The translations under genes were made by a program, and so were the position numbers. Shown here one piece after another: positions 1-6,710 of a DNA stretch of 64,000 bases (its first letter is position 1; each line of letters begins with the position of its first letter). Origin of the DNA: an uncultured Pseudomonadota bacterium (GTDB taxonomy: Bacteria; Pseudomonadota; Gammaproteobacteria; Steroidobacterales; Steroidobacteraceae). The stretch is taken from positions 1-64,000 of the forward strand of contig CAISEB010000037.1 in the NCBI GenBank assembly GCA_903884235.1. Reading direction: 5' to 3'. The notes under the pieces are model-generated. The model did not search any database. It saw only the letters and a list, made by a program, of their open reading frames with translations, and was not told the origin of the DNA.

Positions 1-642
1 CCCGGCCGCGGACTCGGCGCGCCCGGCCCGCGCCACGCGTGCCAGCCACAGCGCCGCGCGTGGCGTCGGCGCGAGCCCGAGCAGCGCCGGCAGCGGCCAC
101 GCGCGCAGGCCCTCCTCGACGCGCTGCAGGAGCGCATCGAGGCCACCGAACAGCTGCACGCTGCCACGCACCTCGAGCAGCAGCCCGTCCGGCGCCTCGA
201 TGCTGACCAGCGGCGAGAAGCCGAGCGCCCAGCGCGCGAGCCGCACCAGCTCGCGCCGCTCACGCGGCACGTCGCGCTCGCAGACCGCGAGCGCCGGCAC
301 GCGCACGCGCGCGGCAGTGAGCGCGAGGCCCGGCACGATCCCGGCCGCGAGCGCCGTCGCATTGGCGGCGACGATCGTGCGGCCACCGCCGTCGTCGTCG
401 ACGACGACGACCGGCTCCGCCGTGGCGGCGGTGGGCGCCGCGACCAGCGGCAGTGCCGTCGCCTGCACGGCGAGCCACAGCTGGGCCGGTGCCGGCGCCG
501 AACGGGGTACTGGCGGCGGCGCGGCCATGGCGAGTGGCGCCACCGGAGCCGGTGCTGGCGCCGGCAGGCCGAACAGGTCGCCGGTGTGCAGGTCGGTGGC
601 GCGGGACGCCGCACGGCGGCGCGTGGCGGGACGCGCGGCCAT
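1..642 (-). CDS. imuB: ImuB, Y-family polymerase-like SOS mutagenesis protein (C-terminus beyond window)
   Basis: Partial: the ATG at 642 is present and 214 codons are visible before the window edge. ImuB is a catalytically inactive Y-family homologue that links ImuA and DnaE2 to the beta clamp in damage-induced mutagenesis. The core starts near residue 55 with LWLAVQATALPLV, followed by an N-terminal palm-like stretch including ALGFSPLVSIEAPDGLLLEV and VQLFGGLDALL, typical of ImuB. The start overlaps the imuA stop by one base (TGATG), so the two are translationally coupled. About 55 Pro/Ala-rich residues precede the core, more than I expect for the family; the true start could be an internal ATG. 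dnaE2 would be expected just outside the window. Confidence 0.85.
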   Translation of the reverse strand, partial: MAARPATRRRAASRATDLHTGDLFGLPAPAPAPVAPLAMAAPPPVPRSAPAPAQLWLAVQATALPLVAAPTAATAEPVVVVDDDGGGRTIVAANATALAAGIVPGLALTAARVRVPALAVCERDVPRERRELVRLARWALGFSPLVSIEAPDGLLLEVRGSVQLFGGLDALLQRVEEGLRAWPLPALLGLAPTPRAALWLARVARAGRAESAAG

Positions 643-1280
643 CAGGCGCCGAGGGCGTCGTGCACCCGCACCGGCCCGCCACCGCGGCGCTTCAGCAGGT
701 GCAGGTCGAGGCCGGTCGCCGTCGGCTCGAGCTCGAGCCTCAGGCCCGCCGCGGATCCGGTGCCCGCGTGGCGCCGGGCACGGAACAGCACGACGAGCGC
801 GGAGCCGGTCTCGGCGGCGAGCTTGAGCCGTCGCAGCCAGCGGTCATCGACCCGGTCGATCCATGCGAGCACGACGGCACAGCTGCCCGAGCGCAGCGCC
901 TGCTCGACGGCCCACAGGCGGTCCTGCAGCACCGCGGCGCCGATGAACAGCAGCCGCTCGGGCGGGATGCCGCCCTGCGCGAGCGCGGGCGGGTACGGAT
1001 CGAGGGGCGGTGCGATCCAGGCGAACCAGTGGCGCCCCTGCGCGGCCGGCGCCGCCGCGAGCGCCTGCAGGGCAGGCAGCAGCAGGCTCAGCTCACCGAC
1101 ACCGGGCTCCGGCAGCAGGAACTCGATCAGGGTGCCGAGCGGCCAGCCGCCGTCGGGCAGCTCGGCATCGAGCCTCGCGCAGCCGCTCGGCACGGCGTTC
1201 GCGTGCTGCGCGACCGGCGGGCCGCCACGGGCGCGCCAGACGCCGGCGCCGGCCAGCAGCGCATCGAGGGCGGTGTTCAT
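642..1280 (-). CDS. imuA: ImuA, SOS-inducible cell-division inhibitor/RecA-like mutagenesis factor
   Basis: 212 aa. ImuA is a RecA/SulA-like partner of ImuB and DnaE2 in translesion synthesis. Visible family features are the region LPDGGWPLGTLIEFLLPEPG near the N-terminus, GRHWFAWIAPP in the middle, and the segment around WAVEQALRSGSCAVVLAW, which matches the RecA-like core without a clear Walker A motif. I chose the ATG at 1280 (MNTALDALL) because the longer reading frame upstream runs into lexA. It lies 34 nt behind lexA and ends in a one-base overlap with imuB, so it is probably cotranscribed with lexA under LexA control. Confidence 0.85.
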   Translation of the reverse strand: MNTALDALLAGAGVWRARGGPPVAQHANAVPSGCARLDAELPDGGWPLGTLIEFLLPEPGVGELSLLLPALQALAAAPAAQGRHWFAWIAPPLDPYPPALAQGGIPPERLLFIGAAVLQDRLWAVEQALRSGSCAVVLAWIDRVDDRWLRRLKLAAETGSALVVLFRARRHAGTGSAAGLRLELEPTATGLDLHLLKRRGGGPVRVHDALGA

Positions 1281-1314
1281 CGCGCGTCTTCGCGGCCGGC
1301 ACGACGGCCGGCCG

Positions 1315-1941
1315 TTACTGCAGGAACTCGGTGCGATTGCCCCGGCGCAGGACACCGACGACGACGCCCTCGATGAGCATGGACTGCTCCTTGAGGTCGA
1401 CGCGGATCGGTTCGAAGTCCCCGTTCTCCGGCAGCAGCCAGACGATCGAGCCGTCCTGCTTGTAGCGCTTCACGGTGACCTCGTTCTCGAGGCGCGCGAC
1501 GACGATCTGGCGGTTGCGGACCTCCGGCGTGCGGTGCACGGCGACGAGGTCGCCATCCATGATGCCGATGTTCTTCATCGACATGCCCTGCACCTTCAGC
1601 AGGTAGTGCGGACGCGGGTTGAACAGCTTCGGGTCCACCTGGAAGCGGCCCTCGATGTGCTCCTCGGACATGATCGGCCGGCCGGCGGCCACGCGGCCGA
1701 TCAGCGGCAGGCCCATCTGGTCGCGCATGGTGTCCTTGAGCTGGATGCCGCGCGAGGTGCCCGGCACGAGGTCGATGACCCCCTTGCGCTTGAGCGCCTT
1801 CAGGTGCTCCTCGGCGGCATTGGCCGACTTGAAGCCGAGTGCCGCGGCAATCTCGGCACGAGTCGGCGGCATGCCGGACTCCTCGAGCTGGTCGCGGATG
1901 AAATCGAGGATCTGGCGTTGCCGGGGAGTCAGGTCGCTCAT
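1315..1941 (-). CDS. lexA: LexA, SOS repressor
   Basis: 208 aa, the usual length. LexA represses SOS genes and cleaves itself when RecA filaments form. The N-terminal winged helix ([19 protein letters not shown], then [11 protein letters not shown]) covers residues 1-65. The cleavage bond is Ala86-Gly87 in RVAAGRP. The serine protease dyad is Ser121 in QGMSMKNIG and Lys158 in EVTVKRY. GGGGTGA lies just upstream of the ATG as ribosome binding site. Two LexA boxes sit directly upstream, so the gene is autoregulated and drives imuA-imuB behind it. Confidence 0.97.
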   Translation of the reverse strand: MSDLTPRQRQILDFIRDQLEESGMPPTRAEIAAALGFKSANAAEEHLKALKRKGVIDLVPGTSRGIQLKDTMRDQMGLPLIGRVAAGRPIMSEEHIEGRFQVDPKLFNPRPHYLLKVQGMSMKNIGIMDGDLVAVHRTPEVRNRQIVVARLENEVTVKRYKQDGSIVWLLPENGDFEPIRVDLKEQSMLIEGVVVGVLRRGNRTEFLQ

Positions 1942-1951
1942 GATGTCACCC

Positions 1952-1967
1952 CTGTATGGATATACAG
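1952..1967 (-). promoter_or_regulatory. LexA (SOS) box 1
   Basis: The sequence CTGT-N8-ACAG is a perfect match to the gammaproteobacterial SOS-box consensus. It ends 11 bp before the lexA start codon, so bound LexA would also block the ribosome binding region. Confidence 0.9.
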
Positions 1968-1971
1968 ACGA

Positions 1972-1987
1972 CTGTAATTATATCCAG
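1972..1987 (-). promoter_or_regulatory. LexA (SOS) box 2, overlapping the -10
   Basis: On the plus strand it reads CTGT-AATTATAT-CCAG, one mismatch from CTGT-N8-ACAG. It starts 20 bp from box 1, about two helical turns, much like the paired boxes of E. coli lexA. The -10 hexamer of the predicted lexA promoter lies inside it. Confidence 0.8.
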
Positions 1988-2004
1988 TCCCGGGCATCTG
2001 GCAA
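1977..2004 (-). promoter_or_regulatory. Predicted sigma-70 promoter of lexA-imuA-imuB
   Basis: On the minus strand a -35 of TTGCCA (2004-1999) and a -10 of TATAAT (1982-1977) are separated by 16 bp. The overlap of the -10 with SOS box 2 supports a LexA-repressed promoter. Read from sequence only. Confidence 0.7.
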
Positions 2005-2130
2005 CCCTCCCGCGCAAACTGGCCCGCCATCGCCCCGACGGACGCCCGGAAGGCCTCGGTACGGAGCCGCACCGACGCCGCGGCACCACCACGTAAACTG
2101 CTTCCCAATCCCTGCGGCCAAGCGTGCTTG

Positions 2131-2201
2131 TCTCTACGCCGCGACATGCAGACCCGATGGAAGGACGTTACGTAATCAGGTACATTCGCGCTCCGTAGAG
2201 A
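2131..2201 (+). repeat. Inverted repeat upstream of the Lpp-like gene
   Basis: TCTCTACG at 2131-2138 is the exact reverse complement of CGTAGAGA at 2194-2201, and a small palindrome TTACGTAA (2168-2175) sits between them. This is the only structure I see in the 300-bp space between lexA and the lipoprotein gene beyond the SOS boxes. It could be part of the leader or an operator. I found no convincing promoter hexamers for the lipoprotein gene. Confidence 0.35.
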
Positions 2202-2283
2202 CGCGCATGACGCGGCGTCCCCGCTCCCGTCCGACGGGTGCGGTGTTTTTCGGTTGTTTTGTATCAAGATCCAGGAGCTATTC

Positions 2284-2607
2284 ATGATCAAGATTCTCAA
2301 GGTGAGCGCCGCTGCTCTGTGCGTTGTGTTCGCGGCCGGTTGCACGGACCTCAAGCCGATCCAGTCGCAGATCGACGATCTCAAGTCGCAGGTCAGCAAG
2401 ATGGCCTCTGCCAATGACAGCGCGATCAGCGCCGCCAAGGCGTCGGCCGACAGCGCCGCACGCGCCGCGCAGGCTGCCCAGACCGCCGCCCAGCAGGCCC
2501 AGAGCCGTGCGGACGCCGCGGCCTCGGCTGCCCAGGCGAGCCAGCAGTGCTGCGATGCGACGAACGAGAAGATCGATCGCATGTTCAAGAAGTCGGTCTC
2601 GAAGTAA
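2284..2607 (+). CDS. Lpp/OprI-like alanine-zipper outer-membrane lipoprotein
   Basis: 107 aa. The signal peptide ends in the lipobox VFAAGC with the lipidated Cys near residue 19. After it comes a helical coiled coil built from Ala/Ser heptads (SAAKASADSAARAAQAAQTA), the alanine zipper of Lpp and OprI. It ends in Lys, the residue by which Lpp is cross-linked to peptidoglycan. AGGAG lies 8 nt before the ATG at 2284; a longer frame from 2254 is unlikely because it would put residues ahead of the signal peptide. A Cys-Cys pair near residue 86 is odd for this family. A strong terminator follows, so it is monocistronic. An L,D-transpeptidase that could attach it is encoded 2 kb away. Confidence 0.88.
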   Translation: MIKILKVSAAALCVVFAAGCTDLKPIQSQIDDLKSQVSKMASANDSAISAAKASADSAARAAQAAQTAAQQAQSRADAAASAAQASQQCCDATNEKIDRMFKKSVSK

Positions 2608-2663
2608 GGGACCAGCGAACCACCACCGCGCGAATCCAACGGGACTCGCGCGACGGTTCGAAG

Positions 2664-2692
2664 AAAGCCGCGGCCCTGCCGCGGCTTTTTTT
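2664..2692 (+). terminator. Rho-independent terminator of the Lpp-like gene
   Basis: AAAGCCGCGG pairs with CCGCGGCTTT around a 5-nt loop (CCCTG), and the right arm runs into seven T residues. It stands 57 nt after the lipoprotein stop codon and separates it from the methyltransferase fragment. Confidence 0.92.
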
Positions 2693-2761
2693 ATGCGCGC
2701 GCAGTCCATCGGCCGCGCGCGCATGCCACAGTCGCGCGATCCCTTCGCCGCGCGTGCCGAC

Positions 2762-2920
2762 ATGACGAATCCCTGGCTGCACATCCCGCTCGCCGACTAC
2801 GAGGCGCACATGGCGCTGCCCGAGGTCGCACAGGCCGAGATGCTCGCCGAGGAACTCGAGATCGCCATCCGCCGGCGCGTGCCGGACTCGTGCGCGATCA
2901 TCGGCTGCGTGGGCGGCAAC
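2762..2920 (+). pseudogene. Class I SAM methyltransferase, N-terminal part, cut by the TnpB element
   Basis: The reading frame starts MTNPWLHIPLADYEAHMAL and reaches the glycine-rich SAM-binding loop at IIGCVGGN (residues 46-53), where similarity stops. The frame runs on only six residues into the inserted element (stop at 2939-2941). The rest of the gene resumes in the same frame at 4264. The family is a group of small class I methyltransferases of unknown substrate. An in-frame ATG at 2693 would add 23 residues but overlaps the terminator. Confidence 0.82.
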
Positions 2921-2989
2921 GAAAGCGCAGGGACGCGCTGACCCTGCTGCGACGGATGCGTAAGCAGAGGAGCTGCGGCGGAATTTTGA

Positions 2990-3003
2990 GTGCTCATGCC
3001 GCC
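2990..3003 (+). repeat. Left copy of a 14-bp perfect inverted repeat in the TnpB element
   Basis: GTGCTCATGCCGCC here is the exact reverse complement of 4247-4260 at the right end of the element. It lies 69 bp inside the left end and 77 bp before tnpB. Its role is unknown. Confidence 0.7.
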
Positions 3004-3080
3004 CTCGTTCCGCGGACCTCTCCATTTCTGGCTGAACGCATCAATTTCTGACGTAGGTTGCGGAAGGCGTCGCCACTAGG

Positions 3081-4256
3081 ATGGCGGCGATGCCCGAGAC
3101 TCCGATTCCGAACGTGATCCGCACGCTGCGCTTCAAGCTGCGCCGCGAGGGGGTTGCCTGGCTCGAGGCGGCGGCGGTCGAGGTCAACCAGGTCTGGAAC
3201 TGGGCGAACGAGGTCAGCTACAAGGCGGCCAGGCCCTATTCCGGCCCATCTCGGTGGCTGAGCGGGTTTGATCTGGACAAGCTCTCGACGGGAGCCACGA
3301 AGTGCTTCGAGCACGTCGGCGCCGACACGATCCAGAAGGTCGATGCCGAGTTCGCGCGGCGACGTCGCCAGTTCAGGAAGGCGAAGCTGCGCTGGCGGGT
3401 GAGCCGGGGGAGCCGGAGGTCGCTGGGCTGGGTTCCGTTCAAGGCCGCGAGCATTAGGCGTAACGGCCGGGCGCTGCGATTCTGTGGCAAGACGCTGCGG
3501 GTGTTCGAAGCGGACCGCTTCCTTGGGATTGACCGGTGGAGGGACGGCTGCTTCTGCCAGGACGCTGTCGGCGACTGGTGGCTCTGCCTGCCGGCACCGG
3601 TGGTGATCGAGGACATTCCCGCGGCAGAGGTTGATGTGGGCATCGATCTCGGCCTGCACGCGACGGCGACCACCAGCGACGGGGCGGTGCTGGACGCGGG
3701 TCGGGCGTACCGCGACCTGGAACAAAAGATCGCGACCGCCCAGCGCCGGGGCCACAAGCGTCACGCCAAGCGGCTGCACCGCAAGGCCTCGAGACGCAGG
3801 GCGTTCGCCCTGCATCGGTTCAGTCGGAAAATGGCGAACACGTATCAGATGATCGTCGTCGGCGATGTGAGTAGCCCGAAGCTGGCCCGGACGAGGATGG
3901 CCAAGGCCATCCTCGACTCGGGCTGGGGGCTGCTCCGGATGCAGCTGCAGTACAAGGGCGAGAGCGCCGGCAGGTGCGTCAGGATCGTCAGCGAGCGCAA
4001 CACCAGCCGCACCTGTTCAGCGTGCGGGGCCCTCTCGGGCCCCGCCGGTGTCAACGGGCTGCGTGTGAGGCTGTGGGTGTGTGGTGAGTGCGGGTGCGCT
4101 CACGACCGCGACGTCAACGCCGCGAAGAACATCCTGGCCGCGGGGAGGTGTTCCCCGTCCGTGTGCGGGAACGAGTCATCGCCACGTCACGCGCCGCCGA
4201 GCCGGACACCCCGTCCGCGCAAGGCACGGAAAGCGCGCGATGGGGCGGCGGCATGA
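3081..4256 (+). CDS. tnpB: TnpB, RNA-guided nuclease-family protein with altered RuvC-II
   Basis: 391 aa, the usual length for TnpB. TnpB proteins are RNA-guided, RuvC-type nucleases that help IS200/IS605 elements persist. The RuvC-I Asp is D189 in GIDLGLHATA. The zinc ribbon uses C312, C315, C334 and C337. RuvC-III is D344 in HDRDVNAAKNI. At RuvC-II the expected catalytic Glu (as in VVEDL) is Gly261 in IVVGDVSSPKL, followed by Asp262. From memory, a GDVSS/GNVSS version is shared by a known subgroup; E305 near the zinc ribbon could be a relocated acid. The stop lies 7 bp from the element end, so any guide RNA scaffold must overlap the basic C-terminal tail. ATG 3081 or 3090 could start it. 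Confidence 0.9.
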   Translation: MAAMPETPIPNVIRTLRFKLRREGVAWLEAAAVEVNQVWNWANEVSYKAARPYSGPSRWLSGFDLDKLSTGATKCFEHVGADTIQKVDAEFARRRRQFRKAKLRWRVSRGSRRSLGWVPFKAASIRRNGRALRFCGKTLRVFEADRFLGIDRWRDGCFCQDAVGDWWLCLPAPVVIEDIPAAEVDVGIDLGLHATATTSDGAVLDAGRAYRDLEQKIATAQRRGHKRHAKRLHRKASRRRAFALHRFSRKMANTYQMIVVGDVSSPKLARTRMAKAILDSGWGLLRMQLQYKGESAGRCVRIVSERNTSRTCSACGALSGPAGVNGLRVRLWVCGECGCAHDRDVNAAKNILAAGRCSPSVCGNESSPRHAPPSRTPRPRKARKARDGAAA

Positions 4257-4263
4257 GCACCAG
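4100..4263 (+). ncRNA. Candidate omega/reRNA scaffold overlapping the tnpB 3' end
   Basis: In known TnpB systems the guide RNA scaffold comes from the tnpB 3' end and right terminus, with the guide in adjacent host DNA. Here coding sequence fills almost the whole right end. Small hairpins are visible after RuvC-III: GGGGA (4142-4146) with TCCCC (4152-4156), and alternatively GTTCCC (4150-4155) with GGGAAC (4167-4172). The predicted guide would begin at 4264. The extent is a guess. Confidence 0.3.
4247..4260 (+). repeat. Right copy of the 14-bp inverted repeat
   Basis: GGCGGCATGAGCAC pairs perfectly with 2990-3003. It spans the tnpB stop codon and ends 3 bp before the inferred right boundary. 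Confidence 0.7.
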
Positions 4264-4722
4264 GGCTTCGAGGAACTCGCGCTGGCAGGCGTGCGGCGCA
4301 TCGTCGGCATCGACATCAACCCGAGCTACGTCGCCGCGGCACGGCAGCGCCACGCCGGACTTGCCGGCCTTGAACTGCATGTCGCGGATGCCGAGCGAGC
4401 CATCAGCGATTGCGAACCGGTCGACCTGGTCTATGCGGGACTCGTCCTCGAATACGTCGACGTCGCGGCAACACTCACGACGCTGCGCTCCCTCTGCCTT
4501 GCGGGTGGGCAGCTGGTGATCGTGCTACAAGGCGCGGGCAGCCACCCGCCGGTAACGCCCTCGCCTTACCGGAGCCTCGCCACGCTTGCCGGCACGTTGG
4601 CGCTGCGCCATCCAGATGCCATTGCCGCGCAGTGCGCCGAGGCAGGATTCGCGCACACGCGAACGCGCACCCGGACGCTTCCCTCCGGAAAGCACTTCGA
4701 GGTGCTCACGTTCAGCGGTTGA
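4264..4722 (+). pseudogene. Class I SAM methyltransferase, C-terminal part
   Basis: The frame resumes with GFEELALAGVRRIVGIDINP, where the acidic residue after motif I (VGIDIN) would bind the SAM ribose. It continues through DLVYAGLVLEYVD and ends PSGKHFEVLTFSG. It has no start of its own in a sensible place, because the open frame upstream is tnpB DNA read out of frame. Joined to 2762-2920 it gives a 205-residue protein, the full length I expect, so the insertion looks recent and otherwise undamaged. The substrate is unknown. Confidence 0.82.
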
Positions 4723-4758
4723 TGGTGCGCGACGGACCTGCGCCCGAACCGACGCGAC

Positions 4759-5727
4759 TCAGTGCGCCTCGGCGCCCGCGGCGATGGAATCCGCGACCGC
4801 AACGGGAATGCCCTGCTTCTGCTCGAACGCGCCTTCGGCGCGCTCCCAGGTGACCGGGCCCGCCGGGCGCACGCGCACGGCGTTGGCGACGAGACGGGCA
4901 AGCGCCGTGCGATCGGGCGCGACGACCGAGCTGTCGGTCGCCTCGAGCGGGGGATGCACCTCGACGTACAGGTGGCCGTCGCTCCAGCCGACCTTGTGCG
5001 GCTGGTTGACGAGCCGCACCGGCGTGTCGACGGCAACCATCTTGAACAGTTCCTCGATGTGCTCGGGATAGAGCCGCATGCAGCCGTGCGTGACCTGCAT
5101 GCCGACGCCGGCCGGCTTGTTCGTGCCGTGGATCAGGTAGGCGCCGCCGGGGATCGCGAGGCGCATCGCGTACAGCCCCATCGGGTTGTCCGGGCCTGCC
5201 GGGATCATCTTCGGCAGGATGTCACCACGCGCGGCGTGCTCCATGCGCACCGACTCCGGCGGGTACCACGCCGGGTCCTTGATCTTCTTCTCGATCTTCG
5301 TGAGGCCGAGTGGCGTCGCCCAGTCCATCTTGCCGACGCTGACCGGATACGTGACGACGACGCGCGCCTCGCCGGCCTTGGCCGGCGGGAAGTAGTACAG
5401 GCGATGCTCGGGCAGGTTGACGACGATGCCCTCGCGCGGCGCGTCCGGCAGCACGCGCCGCAACGGCAGGCGCACGAGCGTGCCCTCGCCCGGCAGCCAC
5501 GGATCGACACCCGGGTTCGCGTTGACCACTTCCTCGTAGCCGAGGCCCTGGCTGCGGGCGATGTCGATCAGCGTGTCGTCGTGCGTCGCACGCACCTCGG
5601 CGTACTCGCCGATGAGGTCGCCATCCGCCGGCAGCGCGAACATCGCCGCACGGGCCGGCACCGCGACGCACGCGAGCAGTGTCGCGACGAGGGCGAGGAT
5701 GGACGGCAGCGACGGACGGGCGGACAC
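4759..5727 (-). CDS. L,D-transpeptidase (YkuD) with LysM-like domain
   Basis: 322 aa from the GTG at 5727, chosen because it gives a normal signal peptide (residues 1-28, ending ARAA) and because upstream sequence belongs to fabH. A LysM-like peptidoglycan-binding segment (residues 45-90) precedes the YkuD catalytic domain. The active site is H214 and C216 in THGCMRL, with H200 in YLIHGT. Such periplasmic enzymes make 3-3 peptidoglycan cross-links or attach Lpp-type lipoproteins. It lies 13 nt behind fabH and may be cotranscribed. The role in anchoring the nearby Lpp-like protein is inference. Confidence 0.9.
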   Translation of the reverse strand: MSARPSLPSILALVATLLACVAVPARAAMFALPADGDLIGEYAEVRATHDDTLIDIARSQGLGYEEVVNANPGVDPWLPGEGTLVRLPLRRVLPDAPREGIVVNLPEHRLYYFPPAKAGEARVVVTYPVSVGKMDWATPLGLTKIEKKIKDPAWYPPESVRMEHAARGDILPKMIPAGPDNPMGLYAMRLAIPGGAYLIHGTNKPAGVGMQVTHGCMRLYPEHIEELFKMVAVDTPVRLVNQPHKVGWSDGHLYVEVHPPLEATDSSVVAPDRTALARLVANAVRVRPAGPVTWERAEGAFEQKQGIPVAVADSIAAGAEAH

Positions 5728-5740
5728 CTTGCGAGCGACC

Positions 5741-6709
5741 TCAGAACTTGAGCAGCGCCGAACCCCAGGTGAAGCCACCGCCGAAGGTCTCGAGCAGCAG
5801 CGTCTGGCCAGGCTTGATGCGCCCGTCGCGCACGGCGACATCGAGCGCGAGCGGGATCGACGCGGCCGACGTGTTGCCATGCTCCTGCACGGTCACCACG
5901 ACCTGCTCCATCGGCAGGTCGAGCTTCTTGGCCGCGGCCTGGATGATGCGCAGGTTCGCCTGGTGCGGCACGAGCCAGTCGATCGCGGACTTGTCGACGC
6001 CGGCCTTGTCGAGCGTCTGGTCGACGAGCCGCGAGAGCGTGTTCACGGCGACCTTGAAGACCTCCGCGCCCTTCATCTGGATGCCACCGGCGGCGCCGGC
6101 GCGCAGCGCGTCGAAGCCGCGCGACGGACCCATCGGGAAGCTCAGCAGGTCGCCGTACTTGCCATCGGCCGACAGGATCGTCGTCAGGATGCCCGGCTCC
6201 TCGGAGGCCTTGAGCACGACGGCACCAGCGCCGTCGCCGAACAGCACGCAGGTCGTCCGATCGGTCCAGTCGACGATGCGCGAGAGCGTCTCGGCGCCGA
6301 TCACGAGCGCGCACTTCGCCTCGCCGAGGCGGATGTACTTGTCGGCGATCGACAGCCCGTAGACGAAGCCGCTGCAGGCGGTCTCGAGGCTGAACGCCGG
6401 GCAGTCGTGGATGCCGAGCCGGTCCTGCACCATCGTCGCGACATTGGGGAACAGGATGTCGGGCGTGCAGGTGCCGACGACGACGAAGTCGATGTCATCG
6501 GCAGTGACGCCGGCCATCTCCATCGCGCGCCGCGCGGCCTCGGCCGACATCTGCGAGGTCGACTCGTGCGCCGACGCGAGGTGGCGGCGCTCGATGCCGG
6601 TGCGGCTGCGGATCCATTCGTCGGTGGTCTCGACCATCGTCTCCATCTCGGCGTTCGTGACGACCCGATCGGGGAGATAGCTGCCGGTACCGGCGATCCT
6701 TGAATACAT
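5741..6709 (-). CDS. fabH: FabH, beta-ketoacyl-ACP synthase III
   Basis: 322 aa. FabH condenses acetyl-CoA with malonyl-ACP to start fatty-acid synthesis. The triad is C112 in ETACSGF, H249 in LVPHQAN and N279 in HGNTSAAS. The start at ATG 6709 (MYSRIAGTGSYLP) lies one base after the plsX stop. It is the last fatty-acid gene of the yceD-rpmF-plsX-fabH operon. Confidence 0.97.
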   Translation of the reverse strand: MYSRIAGTGSYLPDRVVTNAEMETMVETTDEWIRSRTGIERRHLASAHESTSQMSAEAARRAMEMAGVTADDIDFVVVGTCTPDILFPNVATMVQDRLGIHDCPAFSLETACSGFVYGLSIADKYIRLGEAKCALVIGAETLSRIVDWTDRTTCVLFGDGAGAVVLKASEEPGILTTILSADGKYGDLLSFPMGPSRGFDALRAGAAGGIQMKGAEVFKVAVNTLSRLVDQTLDKAGVDKSAIDWLVPHQANLRIIQAAAKKLDLPMEQVVVTVQEHGNTSAASIPLALDVAVRDGRIKPGQTLLLETFGGGFTWGSALLKF

Positions 6710-6710
6710 G

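Larger units (their letters stand above)
2921..4263 (+). mobile_element. IS1341-type (IS200/IS605 family) tnpB-only element, about 1343 bp
   Basis: The boundaries come from the interrupted methyltransferase: joining base 2920 to 4264 restores a continuous frame (GGN then GFEELALAG) of 205 codons plus stop. One G is shared, so the ends are uncertain by 1 bp. No target duplication is present, as expected for IS200/IS605 elements. There is no tnpA gene. A 5-bp hairpin (AGCGC 2924-2928, GCGCT 2935-2939) lies 3 nt inside the left end, and an imperfect one (4241-4246 with 4257-4262) lies at the right end. The element carries only tnpB, in the same orientation as its host gene. Confidence 0.85.

Noticed and set aside
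2921-4236. GAAAGCGC at both 2921-2928 and 4229-4236 as a target duplication
   Set aside because: The right copy lies inside tnpB, 27 bp from the element end, and the methyltransferase frame closes without it. IS200/IS605 elements do not duplicate targets.
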